A DNA stretch of 64,000 nucleotides, taken from contig CBDFKF010000004.1 in the NCBI GenBank assembly GCA_965248765.1, forward strand, positions 1,922,001 to 1,986,000, in the 5' to 3' direction. This document shows positions 25,705-35,458 of the stretch, piece by piece. The DNA is from CBDFKF01 sp965248765. Lineage in GTDB: Bacteria > Pseudomonadota > Alphaproteobacteria > VGEJ01. The notes under the pieces are model-generated. The model was not told the DNA's origin. It saw only the letters and a list, made by a program, of their open reading frames with translations, and ran no database searches. Numbering within the stretch: position 1 is the first letter of the stretch; the number at the start of each line of letters is the position of its first letter. Both the position numbers and the translations under genes were made by a program.

Positions 25705-27139
25705 ACGCTTATCGACGACGGTCATGAACGCCTACGTCGGCCCGCGGATGGCGCGGTATCTCGAGACGCTTCTGGGCCGCCTGCGGGATCTCGGTTTCAC
25801 CGTCGGTCCCCACACCATTCATTCGAACGGCGGCATGATGTCGCTGGAAACGGTCCGCCGTTTTCCGGTCCGCACCTGTCTCTCCGGTATTGCGGCGGGC
25901 GTGATCGGTGCGGCTGAAGCGGCCCGGCAGGCGGAGTTTCCCAACATCGTGACCTTCGACGTCGGCGGCACAAGCACCGATGTCTCGCTGGTGCGGGACT
26001 CGGCCCCGCTGTTCACCACCCGGCGTCAAATCTCCGGCTTTCCCATAACGGTTCCGATGCTGGACATCCACGTGATCGGTGCGGGCGGCGGCAGTATTGC
26101 GGCCGTCGACGACGCCCGTGCTCTCAAGGTCGGCCCGCGCAGTGCCGGGGCCTCGCCGGGCCCAGTTACCTACCGACGAGGAGGCGTCGAGCCGACGTTA
26201 ACGGACGCCAACCTCGTGTTGGGGCGCCTCAGCCCGCGCGGCCTGATCGAGGGAACCATGCCGATCGACCGCGAGGCCGCAGCGCGCGCGATCGAGGAAC
26301 GCATCGCCAAGCCCCTGGCCATCGAGACCACCGCCGCCGCCGCGGGCATCGTCCGCACTGCCGTAGCCAACATGACGCGGGCGATCCGTGCAGTCTCCAC
26401 CGAGAAAGGCCACGACGTCGCCGATTTCGCGCTCTTCGCCTACGGCGGCGCGGGCCCCCTGCATGCCGCCGAGGTGGCCCGGGAATGCGGTATTCCTCGG
26501 GTCGTCGTCCCACCGGAGGCTGGCACGATGTGCGCGCGCGGCATCCTGATGTCGGACATCAGCCTCGACTTCGTACGCAGTGAGATCAGCGTGCTTTCCG
26601 AGGCAACGTGGACGGCCGTCCGCCGGCGAGTTGCGGACATGATTGAGGAAGCGCACGCCTGGCTCGAGATCGAACAGGTTGGCGTCGAGCGGCGACGCTT
26701 CCGCCTGGTCATCGACACGCGCTATCGCGGTCAGAACCACGAGGTTCGGGTCGATCTCGGCGACCCACTGGAGAGCCGGATCGAGGGTTTTCGCGAGGGC
26801 TTCGCGCGCGCGCACGAGAGCGAGTACGGGTACGTGGTGCCCGATCGCGATGTCGAGATCGTCAACTGCCGGATCCAGGCAATCGGCCCAGTGGTCAAGG
26901 CGGAGATCCGCCCGCCCATCGTCAGCGGTGGTTCGCCGCGGGCGCGCGAGGATCGGCAGGTTTGGTTCGAGGGCGGATGGCGCACGGCGCCGGTGTACGC
27001 GCGCAGCACCCTTGGCGCCGGCACGGTGGTTGAGGGTCCAGCCATCATCGAGGAGATGAGCTCGACGGCGGTCGTGTTGCCGGGGCAGTGCAGTCGCACG
27101 GATGATGCGGGCAACCTGATTATCGAGGAGCCGCGCTGA
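25705..27139 (+). pseudogene. hyuA: Second hydantoinase A gene, 5' truncated
   Basis: From STTVMNAYVGPRMARYLETL onward this is the C-terminal two thirds of HyuA, with FPNIVTFDVGGTSTDVSLVR, IGAGGGSIAAVDDARALKVG and FALFAYGGAGPLHAAEVARE. The first 200 residues, including the N-terminal phosphate loop, were replaced by the integrase fragment. The reading frame is open to the stop at 27139, which overlaps the start of hyuB. It cannot encode a working ATPase half. Confidence 0.9.
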
Positions 27140-28874
27140 TGCCGGACCGATGGGACGCGCCGTTGGACACCTCCGAGCGCCTCGTCGATCCGATCGCGAT
27201 GGAGGTCTTCAGCAATCGGCTGATGTCGATCGTCGACGACATGCTGAGCACTCTGGTCCGCGCCTCGTTTTCGACCAACATCAAGGAGCGGCGCGACTGC
27301 ACCGTCGGCCTCTTCGATGCCCACGGCCGGATCCTGGCCCAGACCGATCATGCACCACTGCATCTCGGCTCGCTGTTAGGCGCGGTCGAGTCGTTGCGCG
27401 CGGAGATCGATCCCGCAGCCATGCGCGAGGGCGATGCCTTCATCTGCAACGATCCGTACCTCGCGGGCGGCACCCACCTTCCCGACATTACCGTCATCAC
27501 CCCGGTCTTCCGCGATGGCGAGCGCGCTTTCTTCACCGGCTGCATTGCCCACCATTCCGATGTCGGCGGCATGGTCCCCGGCTCTATCAGCGGCGGTGCT
27601 ACGAGCATCTTTCAGGAAGGCATCCGGATTCCCCTGTGCTGGATCCGCCGCGGCGGGGAGACCGACGAGCGCCTCATCGGGCTGATCGCAGCCAACACCC
27701 GCGATCCCGAGGAACGCCGCCTCGACCTCGGCGTCCAGCTTGCTACCAATGACCGCGGCGCCACGATGGCCCACCAGCTCATCGATCAGACGGGGGCGGC
27801 GACGACGCGAAGAGCGATCGAGGACGTTCTGAGCTATACCCAGCGCCGCCTCGCGAACCGGATCGCTGCCGTGCCCGACGGCGAGAGCACCTACGTCGCG
27901 TTTATGGACGACGACGGCCTTGGCGGCGATCCCGTCAGGATAGTTGCATCCACCCGCATTGCCGGCGCGCGATTGGAAGTGGATTTTGGCGGCTCGAGCC
28001 CTCAGGCGCGGGGTGCGATGAACGTGCCGCTGAGCGCGCTGCGTGCAACGGTATACTACGTCGTGAAAACGCTCCTCGACCTGGGGCTGATGCCCAACCA
28101 GGGCCTGTTCGCGCCGGTTCACATCACCGCCCCCCCCGGGGACCATCGTCAATCCGCGGCATCCCGCGGCCGTCGGCGCTCGGAGCATCACCGCCAACAA
28201 GATTGCTCGCGCGGTGATCGGCGCGCTCGGCGAGCTGTTGCCGCAGGATCGGGGTTTGGCCGCGGGGCAGGACATCGTACCGGCCATCTGCTTCTCTGGG
28301 GAACGCGCCGGTAATGGCGGAACGTTTGTCTATCTCGAAACCGTGGGCGGGGGCTCGGGCGGGACGGCCGCCATCGACGGTATGGACGGCGTCCAAGTTC
28401 ACATGACCAACACGTCTAACCTGCCAATCGAGGCGCTCGAGTACGAATACGGCCTGCTCGTTGAAGAGTATGCGTTGATCCCGGATTCGGGCGGTGCCGG
28501 CACTCACCGTGGCGGCCTGGGTATTGCTCGCCAGATTCGTGCAGTGGCGGACGGAATCGTCTTCTCCGCCCGCTCCGACGGGCACGTATTCCCGGCGCCG
28601 GGACTCCGAGGCGGGGGCGAAGGGCGCACTGCCCGGTTGATACGCAACCCAGGCTCGGACGGGGAGGAAGCGCTTTCCTCGAAGATCGCTGGCATCACCC
28701 TTGCGGCGGGCGAAAAGCGTACGCCTCGAGACTCCGGGCGGCGGCGGCTTCGGCGCGCCGCAAGCGCGCGATCCGACCTTGCTGGCCGCCGACATGCGGG
28801 GCGGCAAAGTGTCGGCGAAAGCGGCCGAGAATGACTACGGCGCGGACCTCCTGAACAAGGCGCGGAGCGCATAA
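27139..28874 (+). pseudogene. hyuB: Second hydantoinase B gene, two frameshifts
   Basis: The gene starts at ATG 27139 (MPDRWDAPLDTSERLVDPIA) and shows HyuB motifs including FSTNIKERRDCTVGLFDAHG and HHSDVGGMVPGSISGGATSI. At 28138-28141 four G follow the C-run where three are needed, moving the rest (TIVNPRHPAAVGARSITANK, LEYEYGLLVEEYALIPDSGG) to the next frame. A second shift near 28725 moves the end (TPGGGGFGAPQARDPTLLAA) again, to a stop at 28872. Both shifts are single-base and could be assembly errors, but the partner hyuA is also broken. Confidence 0.88.
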
Positions 28875-28996
28875 CGCCCAGCCTGGCAATACCGGGTCGG
28901 TAGGTCGTGTGAGGAGGCTCAGGTGGGGCTTGAGAGAGTGTACGAGTCGCCGCCACAGAGCCGATGGTCACGGACTAAGGGTCATTGCCAACGCGA

Positions 28997-29670
28997 TCAA
29001 CGAAGGTGTGAGCCGACCGGTTCCAGAACATGCACGTTGTCGTGGCGCCAACGCGCGATAACCGGATCGCCGACCGCCACCGGCTGATCAAAGAACTGCC
29101 GCTCGCTGACGACGATGTCGATTTCATCGGCGCCGTCGACAGCGATTCCGACCTGGACCCAGTGTCCCTGGTATTGCACCGTCGCCACGCGGCCGGCGAT
29201 GGCGTTGGGCTCGTCCGCCCTGACGCCAACGCCCGCCTTGTCGATCGCGATGGCATCGCCGCGGACCGCGAAGAACACCTCCTCGCCCTGTACACCGTTC
29301 GAAGCCGGGACCAGGAAGGGCCCGAGCGGTTCGGCGTGGAGCTGACAATACGCGCCGTCGACCATTGCGACGCGCCCGGATAGAACGTTGTGGCCGCCGA
29401 TAAAGCGGGCCACGAAGTGCGTCCGGGGAGTCCTGTAGACCTCGTGCGGCGTTCCTGTCTGCTCGATCCGCCCGTCGTTCATCACGACGATGAGATCCGC
29501 GATCGCCAGGGCCTCTTCCTGGGAGTGGGTGACGTGGATGAAGCTGATGCCGAGTTCGGTCTGCAACTTCTTGAGCTCGGCGCGCATGCGGACCCGGAGG
29601 AATGGATCGAGCGCGGACAGCGGCTCGTCGAGCAATAGCAAGCTAGGGCTGGTGATGAGCGCGCGGGCCG
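28997..29670 (-). pseudogene. Polyamine/iron-type ABC transporter ATPase, C-terminal part
   Basis: The piece opens at ARALITSPSLLLLDEPLSALD (Walker B and D-loop), has the switch His in FIHVTHSQEEALAIADLIVV and ends with a TOBE domain (GRVATVQYQGHWVQVGIAVD). Walker A and the signature motif are missing because the 5' part was replaced near 29670 by a hydrolase fragment. Relatives are PotA-like ATPases of binding-protein-dependent importers. It is non-functional. Confidence 0.85.
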
Positions 29671-29757
29671 CTCTCGCATTGTCGAGCCGTCCGGGACGAG
29701 CTTCGCTCCCTCGATATCGAGGAGCAGTCTGGTTCCGCTGCCAATATCGACCCGCAT
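29671..29757 (-). pseudogene. Alpha/beta hydrolase, first ~29 codons only
   Basis: MRVDIGSGTRLLLDIEGAKL followed by VPDGSTMRERP is the N-terminus of a proline-iminopeptidase-like alpha/beta hydrolase, in which LLLLHGGPG would come next. Instead the sequence passes into the ABC ATPase fragment in a different frame. It is a deletion junction between two formerly separate genes. Confidence 0.7.
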
Positions 29758-29895
29758 CGTCCTCCCCATCTCGCTGGATTACCGAGCAGACCACCGGCGA
29801 CCGCCCGCCGCGAGACTAACGTCAAACCAACCGGGGAGCTATCCGGGCACTTTTTGCGGCATGCCGATAACCGGGCCCCGTGGTAAGCTCATCGC

Positions 29896-30519
29896 ATGTT
29901 TGCCGCTGCGCGCATGCTGCGAACGTTATCGGTGCTCGTGACGCTGGCCGCTGTTTGGGCAACCCACGGCGCGCGCAGCGAACCGACCCACTTCGTTGAG
30001 GGCCAGCTGTTGGTGGCGAGCCCGGCGATGGCCGACCCGCGCTTTGTGCAGACCGTGATTTTCATGATCAGGCACGATGCGACCGGCGCCATGGGCCTCG
30101 TCGTTAATCGCCAGATGGGATCGAGCTCGGCGGCGGAGATTCTACGCGAGTTCGGCATGGACCAGAGCGGAACGAGCGGCGATTCGAGCGAGTTGCGGGT
30201 GCACTACGGCGGGCCGGTCCAACTCGATGTTGGCTTCGTGCTCCATTCCGTCGATGTGCTGAGTGAAACTACGCGCATCGTCAATGGCGATGTGGGTCTG
30301 ACGGCCGATATCGACATGCTGAAGACGATATCGGCCGGTGACGGACCCCGCCGGCGCTTTTTCGCGCTGGGGTACGCGGGCTGGGCGCCGGGTCAGCTCG
30401 AGGCCGAGCTGGCGCGAAGCGATTGGGTGACGGTGCCCGCTGACGACGAGCTCGTCTTCGGCGAAGATATGGAGAGCAAGTGGGAGCAGGCCATGGCCAA
30501 GCGCATGGTCGACTTATGA
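29896..30519 (+). CDS. YqgE/AlgH (DUF179) family protein with signal peptide
   Basis: After an N-terminal signal-like segment (MLRTLSVLVTLAAVWATHGA) the 207-residue protein follows the DUF179 pattern: GQLLVASPAMADPRFVQTVI, MIRHDATGAMGLVVNR, YGGPVQLDVGFVLHS, and the GYAGWAPGQLEAEL motif near residue 155. The molecular function of the family is unknown; Pseudomonas AlgH was linked to alginate regulation. Most family members I know are cytoplasmic, so export to the periplasm would be unusual. The start is the first ATG at 29896; an ATG at residue 7 is an alternative and keeps the signal. Confidence 0.88.
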   Translation: MFAAARMLRTLSVLVTLAAVWATHGARSEPTHFVEGQLLVASPAMADPRFVQTVIFMIRHDATGAMGLVVNRQMGSSSAAEILREFGMDQSGTSGDSSELRVHYGGPVQLDVGFVLHSVDVLSETTRIVNGDVGLTADIDMLKTISAGDGPRRRFFALGYAGWAPGQLEAELARSDWVTVPADDELVFGEDMESKWEQAMAKRMVDL

Positions 30520-30535
30520 CCCGGGCAAACGAGCG

Positions 30536-31090
30536 ATGACGGCGATTGCGGCGATAGGCGTGGTCGGGGTGACGGGGCCGCTCGGTATCGTTGCGCGGTT
30601 TGCGAGCCCGACGAGTGCGCCCGTGACCTCGATTGCGCACCTCGTTCCGCACCGCCTGCCGACATCCATCGAGCCGGCCGACCTCGGTGAGCTGACCGAG
30701 GCGCAGCGCCTATCGGTGCGCCTCGCCGAAGAGCGCACGCGCCTCGCATCGGCTCGGGTAACGGCCGCCGGGGACGCCGTCCAAATGGCGCTGCTGGCCG
30801 CGAAGCGAGCGGCGCGCCTGGGCGATGGCGCGGCGGCGCATCAGGCGGCACGACGTGCCGCGGGGGCAGCACAACTGGCCCGCATCAATGCGGCGCAGGC
30901 GTCGGCTGCCGCCACCAGCGCGCGGACCGATGCCGCGCGTCAGACCGCGGCGGGCGCACAAGCCGCCGCCGGCGAAGTGGCCTCCGTCGCGCGATCCGCA
31001 CAGCGCCTCGCGCACGAAACCATCGACCGGCGCCAACGGGCGCTCGGCCAACACGCCGCTAACTTGCCGAAGCGGCTGCGCGGCGTCTGA
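30536..31090 (+). CDS. Ala-rich hypothetical protein
   Basis: The 184-residue protein starts 16 bases after the yqgE-like stop, so it may be co-transcribed. It has a hydrophobic N-terminus (MTAIAAIGVVGVTGPLGIVA) and a long Ala/Arg/Gln-rich helical region from about residue 60 to 165, probably coiled coil. I recognise no family. The antisense frames are open here too, so coding is not certain. Confidence 0.5.
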   Translation: MTAIAAIGVVGVTGPLGIVARFASPTSAPVTSIAHLVPHRLPTSIEPADLGELTEAQRLSVRLAEERTRLASARVTAAGDAVQMALLAAKRAARLGDGAAAHQAARRAAGAAQLARINAAQASAAATSARTDAARQTAAGAQAAAGEVASVARSAQRLAHETIDRRQRALGQHAANLPKRLRGV

Positions 31091-31100
31091 GGCAGACGGG

Positions 31101-32087
31101 TCAGCCGGCAGCGGCCGCGGGCGGCGCGGAGAGCCGCGCGCGGTCGTGGGGCCGGGTGAAGTCGAGGGCCGGCCCGTGCGGGACGATCCGGGTCGGATTG
31201 ATGCTCTCGTGGCTGGTGTAGTAGTGGCGCCTGATGTGGTCCATATCGACCGTCTCGGCGATTCCCGGCACCTGGTACAGCTCGCGCAGATAGTTCGAGA
31301 GATTGGGGTAGTCCTCGATTCGTCTGAGGTTGCACTTGAAGTGGCCGTAGTAGACGGCATCAAAGCGGACGAGCGTCGTGAACAAGCGCCAATCCGCCTC
31401 GGTGATTTGGGTCCCGGCGAGGTAGCGCTGGACGTTGAGCAGTGCTTCGACCTCATCGAGCGCCGCGAAGAGCGCATCGAAGGCATCCTCGTACGCCCGC
31501 TGCGACGTCGCGAAGCCGCACTTGTACACGCCGTTGTTGATGTTTTCGTAGACCAGCGTATTGACCGCGTCGATCTCGACGCGCAGGTGCGCCGGGTAAA
31601 GATAGATGCCGTCACTGCCGAGGCCGACGAAACTCGCATTGAACATGCGAATGATCTCGGCCGATTCGTTGTTGACGATCGTCGCCGTGGCCTTGTCCCA
31701 CAGGACCGGGACCGTGACGCGCCCCGAATAATCGGCTCTCGCCTTGATGTAGATCTCCCGCAGGAACCGGGCTCCGTTCACGGTATCCGGAACCGCGCCG
31801 CGCGCCTCGCTGAACTGCCAGCCATCCTCGCCCATGAACGGATCGACCACCGACACCGAGACCACGTCTTCGAGTCGCTTGAGCTTGCGCGCGACCATCG
31901 TACGGTGAGCCCACGGGCAGGCGTGCGCGACGTAAATGTGGTAGCGGCCTGCCGACGCCTCAAAACCCGAGGATCCGTCCGCGGTGATCATCCCGTGGAA
32001 GGCGGTCTGCGTGCGTTGGAATCGACCCTTGGGCCCGCTGCGGCCAACGTTCTCGGTGGTCCAGGTCCCGTTGATCAGCTGCCCCAT
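31101..32087 (-). CDS. yqjG: Glutathionyl-hydroquinone reductase (YqjG/ECM4 family)
   Basis: The 328-residue xi-class glutathione transferase has the catalytic Cys in HACPWAHRTMVARKLKRLED (about residue 57), preceded by the conserved FEASAGRYHIYVA, and PVLWDKATATIVNNESAEII with the glutathione-binding ES pair. The helical C-terminal domain includes YKCGFATSQRAYEDAFDALF and ITEADWRLFTTLVRFDAVYY. It reduces glutathionyl-hydroquinones back to hydroquinones in the cytoplasm. It stands alone and converges with the preceding plus-strand gene. Confidence 0.93.
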   Translation of the reverse strand: MGQLINGTWTTENVGRSGPKGRFQRTQTAFHGMITADGSSGFEASAGRYHIYVAHACPWAHRTMVARKLKRLEDVVSVSVVDPFMGEDGWQFSEARGAVPDTVNGARFLREIYIKARADYSGRVTVPVLWDKATATIVNNESAEIIRMFNASFVGLGSDGIYLYPAHLRVEIDAVNTLVYENINNGVYKCGFATSQRAYEDAFDALFAALDEVEALLNVQRYLAGTQITEADWRLFTTLVRFDAVYYGHFKCNLRRIEDYPNLSNYLRELYQVPGIAETVDMDHIRRHYYTSHESINPTRIVPHGPALDFTRPHDRARLSAPPAAAAG

Positions 32088-32220
32088 CGGAATCCCTCAA
32101 TCTGGCAAGCTGTGCCGGCGTCGCTGGCGCCGCACCACGGCGAGCCTACTGCACGCGCGCGGTATCCGTCGATTCGGGACCTCGCCCAAGACGGCAGTCC
32201 GCAAGCCATGCGTCGCGTTG

Positions 32221-32238
32221 CCGTCATAAAATCTTCAT
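32221..32238 (+). promoter_or_regulatory. Pho box upstream of pstS
   Basis: CCGTCATAAAATCTTCAT matches the direct-repeat PhoB site (two heptamers like CTGTCAT separated by four A/T bases). It lies about 103 bases before the pstS start, in a 254-base gap without a gene. Phosphate starvation control through PhoB is the natural reading. Confidence 0.75.
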
Positions 32239-32341
32239 ATGCCGGTAAGAAATCGGCAATCGCCCGAGCCTATAGGTGGCGTGTCCCAGGGGCCGGAAAC
32301 GTCGGCCCGCCCACCGTGCACGACCTCAGAGAGATACGCCC

Positions 32342-33373
32342 ATGAACAGCCTGGTGCTCGCCGGCGTCGCGGCCACGATGGCCCTGACATTGGCACTATC
32401 AGCGCACGCACGCGATCAAATCCGGATCGTTGGCTCATCGACCGTATTTCCGTTCTCAACCGCGGTCGCCGAGCAGTTCGGAAAGACCAGCGGTTTTAGG
32501 ACCCCCGTCGTTGAGAGCACGGGCAGCGGCGGCGGGCTGAAGTTGTTCTGTGCCGGCGTCGGCACTGAGCACCCCGACATCGCCAACGCCTCGCGGCGCA
32601 TCAAGACTTCCGAGGTCGAAACATGCGCCGCCAACGGCGTGACCGACATCACCGAGGTCAAGATCGGCTTCGACGGCATCGTGCTGGCCAATGCCAAGGG
32701 TGCCCACGACTACAACCTCACGCTCGCGCAGGTCTTCCTGGCCCTCGCCAAGGACGTGCCGATGGACGACAAGATGGTCGCCAACCCATACACGACCTGG
32801 AGCCAGATCGACGCCTCGCTGCCCGACGCCAAGATCGAGGTGCTGGGGCCGCCGCCAACGTCGGGGACGCGCGATGCGTTCGTCGAGCTCGCGATGGAGG
32901 GCGGCTGCAAGACCTCCGACGCCATCAAGGCCCTCAAAAAGTCGAACGAGAGCCAGTACAAGGCGATCTGCCATACGATTCGCGAGGACGGGGCCTTCGT
33001 CCAGGCCGGCGAGAACGACAACCTCATCGTCCAGAAGCTCGAGGCCAACCCGAATGCGCTGGGCATCTTCGGGTTCAGCTTCCTCGATCGTAACGTCGAC
33101 AAGGTCAAGGGCAGCGTGATCAGTGGCGTTCAGCCCACCTTTGAGAACATCGCCTCCGGCAACTACCCCGTGTCGCGCTCGATGTACCTCTACGTCAAGA
33201 ACGCGCACGTCGCCGCGATTCCTGGGATCAAGGAATATCTCGATGAGTTCACCAGCGAGATGGCCTGGGGTGATTACGGCTATCTGACTGATAAAGGGCT
33301 CATCCCTCTACCGCCTGAGTCGCGCCAGGAATGGCGCGACAAGGCGACCGCGCTCGCCCCCTTGAGCATGTAA
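32342..33373 (+). CDS. pstS: Phosphate ABC transporter periplasmic binding protein
   Basis: The start is the ATG at 32342, which gives a signal peptide (MNSLVLAGVAATMALTLALS, cleavage after AHA) and a GAGAGA ribosome site. The mature 320-residue protein begins RDQIRIVGSSTVFPFSTAVA, with the phosphate-binding SSTV and ESTGSGGGLKLFCAG segments and the SGTRDAF loop. It delivers phosphate to PstCA. The expected pstCAB-phoU genes do not follow: an IS1202-like element lies 57 bases after the stop and unrelated genes come after it. Confidence 0.93.
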   Translation: MNSLVLAGVAATMALTLALSAHARDQIRIVGSSTVFPFSTAVAEQFGKTSGFRTPVVESTGSGGGLKLFCAGVGTEHPDIANASRRIKTSEVETCAANGVTDITEVKIGFDGIVLANAKGAHDYNLTLAQVFLALAKDVPMDDKMVANPYTTWSQIDASLPDAKIEVLGPPPTSGTRDAFVELAMEGGCKTSDAIKALKKSNESQYKAICHTIREDGAFVQAGENDNLIVQKLEANPNALGIFGFSFLDRNVDKVKGSVISGVQPTFENIASGNYPVSRSMYLYVKNAHVAAIPGIKEYLDEFTSEMAWGDYGYLTDKGLIPLPPESRQEWRDKATALAPLSM

Positions 33374-33430
33374 GGGGCTGGCGTGGCCAAGGATTGTTAA
33401 CCCGAGGACGGCGAGCTCGATCTTGCAGCG

Positions 33431-34759
33431 TGTCGAGAACAAACTGAATTGACCGCTTCAGTTGTGGTTGTTGGGCCACTGGCCGGTCGCGTCGAAGCGG
33501 ATCACGCGGCCTGTCTGTGGCTTGTGTTGATGGGCGATCCGTCGGCCTGGTATCGGGCCAGGCAGCGCGGCCCATGGAAGACGGCGAGGGTGCGGTCGGG
33601 GTATTCGTGGACCCGGACCCTTGCCTTGACGTAGTGGCGGCGATGGCGGTCGGGCGGGATCGCCAGCACCAGGCGTTTGTAGCGCACGGTGTTGTCGTTG
33701 GAGACGGTGCGCTCCTGCTGCACGCAGAGGATGTCGTCGAGGGTACCGGCGAAGGGCACGAAGGCGGTGCCCTCGGCTTCCGGCGGCACCGCGAAGCGGG
33801 CGTTGTGGCCTGGCAGGTAGAGCTCCTTGAGGAAGCGGTTGGCCTGGGCCATGTCGGTGATGCCGGCGAGCCTGAGCTCCTGGGGCAGGCGCTTCTGCAG
33901 GGTGGCGAACATGCGTTCCGAGCGCCCCCTTGCCTCGGGCGAGTAGGCCGGGATCAGCTCGATGCCGAGCTGGGCCAGGGCGCGGCCGAACTGGGTCGGA
34001 TTGTCCTTGTCGACCGTGCCGCCGGCCTCAGGGGTGTGCCAGTAGTGGCCGCGCGGTCGGCATAGAGCGAGCAGAACAGCCCCTTGGCCCGGATCGCCTC
34101 GGACACCCCCTGAAAGCTCGACATCGTGCCCTCTTCGGCGACGAAGAAGGCCGAGTAGATCTCACTGGTGGTGTCGTCCATGGTGACGATCAGGTCCCAC
34201 CACTGATCGGGGACCCACGCGTGGCTTGAGCCGTCTTGATGCAGCATCATGCCGGGCAGCGCGCGGCGCGGCCGCTTGCGCCGGTGCGCCCCGCGCCTGG
34301 GCGCCGCCCGTCTTCGCCCATGGGCCTGCAAGCTCAGCCGCACCCAGTTGTAGCTGCGCTTGAAGGCATAGTCCGCGACCAGCTTCTCGTGGAAGTGCTT
34401 GGCGGTGAAGTCCCAGTAGCGGGTGTCGAACAGCGCCAACAGCGCCGTCACCTCGTCGACCGCCGCGCGCCGCGCCGAGACCCGGCCCAGACGGCGATCG
34501 TAGAGCCCTTCCGCGCCGTCCGCCTCATAGCGGTCGCGCCAGCGCCGGAAGGTGCGCTCTGAAACGCCGAGAACCTCCGCCGCCTCGGCTTGGCTCAAGC
34601 AACCCCGATGGGTGCGGCCGTAAACCTCCTCGAACTTCATCAATCTCAGTCCCTGCAACTGCTCTGTCCGGCGCATCCAAACCCTCCATAGCCTGGAGAG
34701 CTTCTAAATCCGGACAGATCGTCTGGTACATAAACCGGACATATCGTGTGTTAGTGACA
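33431..34759 (-). mobile_element. IS1202-like insertion sequence, copy 2 (decayed)
   Basis: This 1329-bp copy of the 19242 element is flanked by a 16-bp target duplication with one mismatch (33415-33430 and 34760-34775, core CGATCTTGCAGCG). It is 68 bp shorter than copy 1, explained exactly by three losses: 25 bp between the two GAATTGACCG repeats at the left end, 42 bp of the hairpin (leaving GGCCACTGGCC), and one base in the transposase gene. Confidence 0.92.
33502..34676 (-). pseudogene. IS1202-like transposase, one-base frameshift
   Basis: The sequence is essentially that of the transposase at 19380-20555 but lacks one base near 34050 (GGCCGCGCGG where copy 1 has GGCCGGCGCGG). The frame from 34676 therefore ends early at 33954, and the C-terminal part (from about MFATLQKRLP) is open separately from 33912 to 33502. 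Confidence 0.92.
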
Positions 34760-34810
34760 GCGCGATCTTGCAGCGCTGACCGTCGTGCCTACATCGGTTA
34801 TGATGCCCGT

Positions 34811-34966
34811 ATGAGACGCTCGCATACCATCGGCTACACGCTACTGGTGCTCGGCGTGGTTGCGGTGGCATTCACCAGCGAGGCGGCCAACGCCTTTCGC
34901 TACATCAGCACTACCTACTCGCTGATTTACCTCGACTCCGCCGACCTCTTGATCGGCTGCTTCTAG
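34811..34966 (+). CDS. Small putative membrane protein
   Basis: The 51-residue frame (MRRSHTIGYTLLVLGVVAVA onward) has one strong membrane segment after two Arg, then an aromatic, neutral tail ending in GCF. I recognise no family. No good ribosome site is visible. It lies in the gap between the insertion sequence and moaE. Confidence 0.4.
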   Translation: MRRSHTIGYTLLVLGVVAVAFTSEAANAFRYISTTYSLIYLDSADLLIGCF

Positions 34967-34984
34967 CAGCCCCTCGCGCGGGCC

Positions 34985-35458
34985 CTAGCGGGGCGCGGCG
35001 CGGTCCTTGTCCTCGATCCAGCGCTCGGCGGCGGCATCGTCGGACGCGCGAGCGTCGACCCAACGGTCGTCCCCTGGCGATTCCTCCAGCTTCCAGAACG
35101 GCGCCTTGGTCTTGAGCCAATCGATCAGAAACTGGCAGGCGGCGAAGGCGTGCCCGCGGTGCGCAGACGCGGTTATGACCAGCACGATCTGCTCCCCCGG
35201 CTCAAGCCGGCCGTAGCGGTGAACGATGAGGCTCGCCTCGAGCGACCAGCGCTCGTTGGCGGTGCGATCGATCCTCTCTAGCTCGCGCCGGGTCATCGGC
35301 GGATAGTGCTCCAGCGTCATCGCCTTGACCGGCGCGCCATCGGCGGCATCGCGGACGATGCCGACGAATGTCACCACGCCCCCGATCGCGTGGTTCTCGC
35401 CGATCAGCGCCCGTAGTTCGGCACCAACGTCGAAGTCCTCGGGCTGCACCCGGATCAT
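34985..35458 (-). CDS. moaE: Molybdopterin synthase catalytic subunit
   Basis: The 157-residue protein begins MIRVQPEDFDVGAELRALIG and contains GAVVTFVG-type sequence (GGVVTFVGIVRD), LEHYPPMTRRELERI, VIVHRYGRLEPGEQIVLVI-like strands (SLIVHRYGRLEPGEQIVLVI) and the active-site Lys region CQFLIDWLKTKAPFWKLEES. With MoaD it adds two sulfurs to cPMP to make molybdopterin in the cytoplasm. It is the last gene of the cluster and overlaps moaD by four bases. Confidence 0.93.
   Translation of the reverse strand: MIRVQPEDFDVGAELRALIGENHAIGGVVTFVGIVRDAADGAPVKAMTLEHYPPMTRRELERIDRTANERWSLEASLIVHRYGRLEPGEQIVLVITASAHRGHAFAACQFLIDWLKTKAPFWKLEESPGDDRWVDARASDDAAAERWIEDKDRAAPR

Noticed and set aside
25034..27139. 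A genuine integrase-hydantoinase fusion enzyme
   Set aside because: The integrase part is frameshifted before the junction, both partners lack essential domains, and the downstream hyuB is also broken.
30710..31639. A 309-codon minus-strand Arg/Ser-rich frame
   Set aside because: It is a frame shadow of the glutathionyl-hydroquinone reductase gene, with composition typical of an off-frame GC-rich read.
32456..33208. A 250-codon minus-strand frame over pstS
   Set aside because: It is antisense to a clear PstS with signal peptide and phosphate-binding loops.
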